Notes under the pieces: model-generated
The model's input: only the letters and a program-made list of their open reading frames with translations
What the model was told of the DNA's origin: nothing
Database searches by the model: none
Position numbers and translations under genes: made by a program
Origin: Siderastrea siderea
Lineage: Eukaryota; Cnidaria; Anthozoa; Scleractinia; Rhizangiidae
Direction of reading: 5' to 3'
DNA length: 64,000 nt
NCBI GenBank assembly: GCA_964030785.1
Contig: OZ034979.1
Coordinates: 9,382,883-9,446,882, forward strand
In this document: positions 23,601 through 29,600 of the stretch, piece after piece
Layout of the letters: each line of letters opens with the position of its first letter
How positions within the stretch are numbered: position 1 is the stretch's first letter

Positions 23601-26600
23601 TGGCTGTGACGAAACAGGTACACTATGACATGATGTTACAAACACAATAATTATTCCTAAGTAAAAATTGACTGGTGATTTACAATGTTGTTAAGGATGC
23701 CACAAGTGCCCCAAGCTTTAACTCCGTCTCCACTTATTAGGAACTATGGTATTAATTTAGGTGCTCCCTACAGGGCTTCCACCTCTCTCCATCAGAATCA
23801 GGCTTAAAGTGCACCTAACCCCAAAATATTTTTTTCGCTAAAATAACTCTTTGCACCTGTTCGAAAAGCATTACGCCTTTTCTTATGAAATCCCCCGTCA
23901 GTCTTGACTTTTTATAGGCTGTAAAAGTTACGAAATCTAGCCATCATCTGGTACACGACCGAGCTAGTGAGGGCATGGGTCTATTCTGGATTTGACATCA
24001 CAAACTGATTTACATCTCCTTAAGTCTTTGTCAACATGCATGCAAAGCAGTTTGTGACGTCAAGTCAAGAATAGACCCATACCCCTTCTAACTCGGTCGT
24101 GCGACAAATGGTGCTTAGTTTGTCGTAAGTTTTAAAGCCCATAAAAAAGTCAAAAACTGCAAATAATGGCGAAATGTTTTTAAAATAGGTGCAAAGATTT
24201 ATATTAGCGTAAAAAATATTTTGGGGTTAGGTGCACTTTAAGCAGATTAAGCTTGTGGCCAGTCCTGTGTCAGGAACCTGTATTGTGTGTGTGTGTGTGT
24301 GGTGGGGGGGGGGGGGGGGGGTGGGAAAGGGGCTGAGCTGCTGTAAATAATATCTACAAGTATCTACAAGGGATGTATGGATCCTCATCACTGTGTCTGA
24401 GTGATACATATGCTTTGGTAATTGACCACTTAATAGTGATTATTATTGATGAAGATCGATGTTGATTCCCATTGTTCATAGGAAAATTGTTTGAGAAGGA
24501 GTCAATATGGAGACCCACTGTTGATTTGCAAATTTACTCGTCAATTATCAATTCTTGTTGGTTTATTTATAATTAACTATTGGTTTTAGAAGAGTTTCAT
24601 GTGCTGCGCTCCCCTTCTGTGGTATTAGAAACACCAAAAGCTATCTAAGAAGCTCAAGGACACCAGTTATTTCAAAAGCTAATGAACATGGTTATGATTG
24701 AATGACAGTTCTACAATGTTGGAAAACCATACCCACTGCAAAACAAAACAAAATTAACTGTATTTTAATGCGAAATGTGACATTGCCTTAGCTTCATGGT
24801 ATTGAGTTGTTTGAAAAACTACTGAGCCAAGATTAGTGTTAATACCCTAATACTGATACTCTAGATAGCAACAGTCTGAAGCTGCTATATTTGCTGAATC
24901 AGCCAGTGATATGGCAAGTAGCATGCGAGCTGAAGTCAGTTTCAGTGCCGTTTTTAAAGTAAAGCGTATATAGATTCTAATTGCAGGATAACACGACAGT
25001 AGAAATAAATGTCTTTTCTGGCCTGGAAGTACATTGCGTACGGTCATATTATCAACAAAACGATTTCGTCATTGGCCTTTCTCTACACTCTGTAAAAACA
25101 CTTTTGGTTGCTGCAGAAACCACTGAAACTAATGCCAGGCTGGGAATAAACTCTGGGAACTCGTTCTTAAATCGAAATGAATCGAAAATCCAGCGCACTC
25201 TCTATAAGAACGACGACATTCTTGCGGTATTAAACATCAAAGCAATCGGCACTTTCAGTTCTCCTTAGGTTGATGGAAACAGTAAGCTGTTTATGTGAAC
25301 ACAAGGGCTTTGATGTTCTTAATAAACCCTAAAAGAACTTAACAAAGAAATCTCACAACTGAGGTGCTTCCACTGATGCACAGTCAGGATAAATCATCGA
25401 CTTTGAGATCAACATCCTCACCACAGTACGAAAGAAGCACTCTCTATAAGAACGAAGACATTCTTGCGGTATTAAAACATCAACACTATCGGCACTTTCG
25501 TTTCTCCTTAGGTTGATGGAAACAGTAATCTGTTTACGTGAACACAAGGGCTTTGGTGTTCTTAATAAACCCTAAAAGAACTCAACAAAGAAATCTCACA
25601 ACTGAGGTGCTTCCACTGATGTACAGTCAGGATACGTCATCGACTTTGAGATCAACATCCTCACCACAGTACAAAAGAAGAGAAGACATCGCAAATGTTC
25701 GTCGTCTTCTGGTTTAATAAGACCTAAAACAGCTCTATTTTTTCTCCTACTTGTTCTTTCTCACTGTAGGTCTTGGAAGTTTCGAAAAGATCCCCGATAC
25801 TGCTGAACAATGTCAACATTTTGAGGCAATTTGTAACAAAAACACTGCGTTCGCGGTAATGCAATCAAGTCGATTGACGTCACAATGCGGTAAATTCGGT
25901 CCCAGTCCCCAGGACAGTTTTTAAGTGAAAAATACGGTCTTTTGCCCGCGAAAAAAGAGGTTTTTAAAACTTTTAGACAGGTTTTAAGTTTAGAATCGTT
26001 TTTTATACACACCAGACTCTCGAAAACCGAAGAAAAAAATTTCATGTCATATACACTTTAACTCTTTCACTGCAAAGGTCGACTTTTCCTGTCTTTGGAG
26101 ACCAAGACAACCACTTGTGACGTCATCATTTTCTGACGTCACCAGATAGTTTTGATAAGCAGCTAACACAGCAAGGACAGATCCATCCATTCATGTGTCC
26201 ATTTTGAATATTAACCAAATTCTGGCAGAGCTATTCCAGAAAAACGTGTCCAATTTTGGGTGCAAAATTGGTGGTAAAATAGGCCAAGCCACCTAGTTGT
26301 TCTATGTTCGATTTCCAGCTTTTTCAAAGGGCTGAGGCCAAAGTTTTTCCAGTAGATAGGGAGGGGGTAAAGGGTAGAAGATAAAGAGAATAGAAAGGGA
26401 GAGAAAAAGGAATAAAAGGGGAAAAAATTGGGAATGAATCCGCAAAAAAAGTCCATGTTTTGGCTTATGCGCATCCGTTAAAGCAAAATATTGTACAATT
26501 TACAACAGAATCTGGTTAAAAATCTAGCTAAATTGTAAGAAAATGCTTTTGTAGCAAAGTTTAGTGGCATTTGGCAACATAGCACTTACAGTAAAAAGCC

Positions 26601-29600
26601 AGTTCACGGTAAAAAATTTGTTTTTTGTTTTAAAGCGTGTGACGTGAAAAGGTTAAGCAGTCACCTCTCCTAAGCAGACACTTAGTCATGGTTCCAGTGA
26701 CACACAAACACTACATTTTTAGCCTCCCATAACACATCCCCTAAGTGAACACTTGGTCAGAGAATTTGCCACCGACAAATACATTTTTAACCTCCCATAA
26801 GCAGATGCCTTTCCTAAGTGGACAGTAACAGTTATTGGGCGTGGTCCCAAGGGCTTTCTTTAAAACAAAAAGCCTGACTGAAGTTTTCAATTTTGAGTTG
26901 ATAGGTAATCTTTAGTATGAAATTGTCAAGAGTACAATTTAATTTACTGATCTTTTGCAGATACACATAGCACTATGCAAATAAGATATAATAATTGAAT
27001 TTCTTTATTAATTCAGATCACCTATGTTGGTCACTCATGGATGGTAATCCAAAAAGCCATTCACATAGAGCAACATTGTTTGAAGCATATAAATAGTCTA
27101 TTACTTGTGTAAAAATGTTACTTTATGAAAAGTGGTGTTCAACAAAGGTCTGAACTATTGAGTCAGTAAAAACAAATATCATTTGCTTCTATTCCATAGA
27201 GCGAGCCAAAAGTTCTTTCTTTGTGATGATTACTTGATGCACAAGCTTGTAATAAAACTCTTTGAGCTTAGTATTTTCTTAAAAAAAAATGTTCACAGAC
27301 TGATTAAAGAAATCTTCCCAACTAGCATTTAATTGGAGCTCCTTTTCCCATTTCTTAGGGCCTACAGCTTTTTCTCTAGCTTTGTTCATAATTATCCAGT
27401 AGTAGTCTTTGCATGTCAATTTTGAATGATCAGCAATCAAAGATGGAGATGTACTAAATTCTTAGACATTATGAGAGAATTTACTTTTGTTGAGATGCTT
27501 TTCTCTTTTATCCATTTATGCAATTAGCTCAAACCCCTTTCCAGAACAAAGTGAATTCTATGCAATACCAGCAAATTGTGCATATGGGGTAAAATTTACA
27601 TGAAATGTGTTTACCAGCACCACTGCAAAGGACAGCTGAAGATGCTCACACTTAAAGGTGTCATTTCTAGAATGAAAACTTAGAACCACATAACAATAAA
27701 CAGCACCACAGGAATGTACTGCTCAGTAGCTTTTGAATGGTCATACTTTAGGATTTCATCCACAGACTCAGAAGTTAGGACCACCGTGCAAAGCATAATA
27801 AACAACACCACAAGAAAGAACTGCTCAGTAGCTTTCAATTGAATGGTCACACTTAGGATTTCATGAACAGACTCAAAAGGTAGAACCACCTTGTACAGCA
27901 TAATAAACAGCACCAAGCACCACAGGAAAGTACTGCTCAGTAGCTGTCATTTGAATGTTACACTTTAAGATTTCATCCACAGACTCAAAACTTAGAACCA
28001 CCTTGTACAGCATAATAAACAGCATCACAGGAAAGTACTGCTCAGTAGCTTTCACTTCCATGGTAACACTTGAGGTTTTCATCCACAGACTCAAAATTAA
28101 GAGCCATTTTACACTAGCCAAGGTATGGCCGTTGGAGTGACACTCAGAACTTATCCTTGTGATAATGTCATTATAGGGGACCAGCCTGAAATGCCTGCTG
28201 GGATGCCAATGGCTGCTCCTGGTCCCCAGCCAATGGGAGCCCTGCAGCATGAGACCATGATGCACCAGCAGCTTGCTGCAGCAGTGGCAGCACAACAAAG
28301 CATGGGCCCAGAGAGCATGCAGGGCCCAAGAGTTCCGCAACCTGGATTGACGCCGCAACAACAGCAACAGGTGTTAGCTGCCCACTTACAGTTGCAGGCT
28401 CAACAAGGTTAGCATGTTATTGTTTACTGAAATGCAACTGTTTTGTTTGTTAAAGCACGATGTAGTTGTAACAAAAATAAAGAAAGTTTTGATATACCCC
28501 CTCCCCTTGTATTCTCCTAGTGGAAAAATCCATAGCAAACACAACCCACCTTTTTTGACCTGTTTGTGCATCCCTGCAATCTGCAACGCTTCTTGAATAT
28601 TTCAGATGTTTTCATGATTTTTAAAACGCTCATTAAAAAGGTATTATTGAATTTTTTTTAAAGGTGATTTAAAATTAAATTTTGGGTGAAAAATCAAAAG
28701 ACAAACACCAAAACGTTCCATTGCCATTTAACCCAAAGTGCTTTCTTGGGGGCAGTTTGTCAGGTGGTGTGTAAAAACATTTTTTCCCTCCTTTATTCAT
28801 GCCTTAAATCACATCCTGCTTCCAAAAAATTCATATGTAACTCCATCTCCCCCTTAACAAGTCAAATATTTTGTGTCTACCCAGCTTGTCTCTCCTTCCT
28901 AGACCCTCTCCAGTGGCTTAATTAACATTGATTGAGGCATTTAAAAAACCCTCTCTTTTCTCTCTGATATGTTTAAAGGTATGCAAGCTTCTGTGATGGC
29001 CCAAGTTCCCCAGCCCAACATGGTGACAGCAGGAATGAGCCCACAGTCAACAGCTGGCTATGCACAGCCAAACTACAGTGGAGTCCAGTCCTTCCCGGGC
29101 CAGACTATGATGTACAACAATTCACAGTGAGTTTGCACCTTGGAGCACTTTTCAAATGAGTGTCATAAAACCAAAACCAAAGTAATTACCCCAGCCAATC
29201 ACAACAGACACCAATTACCCAATGAACCAATCAGAACTCAAAGCAAATACATGTAACCGGCGCCAAGCACGGGAAAACGCGTGCGAGCAAGTCGGGATTG
29301 GTTTGAGGTTTACTTCTGATTGGAAAGTGGTGCGAGTTTTTTTAACCAATCACAGAGTGAAGTAAGGCAAAACCAAAGCAAAACGCGAATTACTTTCAAC
29401 ACTCAATTGAAAACTGCTCTATTAATAAAGCGCATGTGGTACTGAAAGATTTTCACTGATCAAGCAAGTCAGAGACTGAGAAATGGTCAAGGGTGTGTGA
29501 AAGAAAGGCCTCAGCGATTTCTGGAAAATTTTAAAATAGGCATCATAAATGTACCAGCAATTTGCGTTTCTCCAAGGACCACCTCATTTTTTTTAAAACA

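Larger units (their letters stand above)
22133..26057. mobile_element. 3.9-kb TTAA-flanked DNA transposon, non-autonomous (CASC3 intron 12)
   Basis: Flanked by TTAA (22129-22132, 26058-26061). The ends AGTGTATATGACACGAAAAT and, inverted, AGTGTATATGACATGAAATT continue as imperfect TIRs of about 200 bp, both reaching GACGTCAATCGACTTGA. A TTAA target fits piggyBac or Kolobok. I see no transposase frame, only short unrelated ORFs. Nested inside are a 430-bp TTAA MITE (23808-24237), a 242-bp tandem duplication (25196-25690), a (TTG)n end near 23570 and C/G tracts. It sits in an older 'cctaagtggacac' repeat that resumes at 26640-26830. Confidence 0.75.

Noticed and set aside
24981..25268. 95-codon ORF in the 3.9-kb TTAA element
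   Set aside because: Overlaps the 242-bp tandem duplication and is not open in the second copy; no transposase motif.
27873..28367. 164-codon - strand ORF opposite exon 13
   Set aside because: Antisense of exon 13 joined to minisatellite sequence; no domain.
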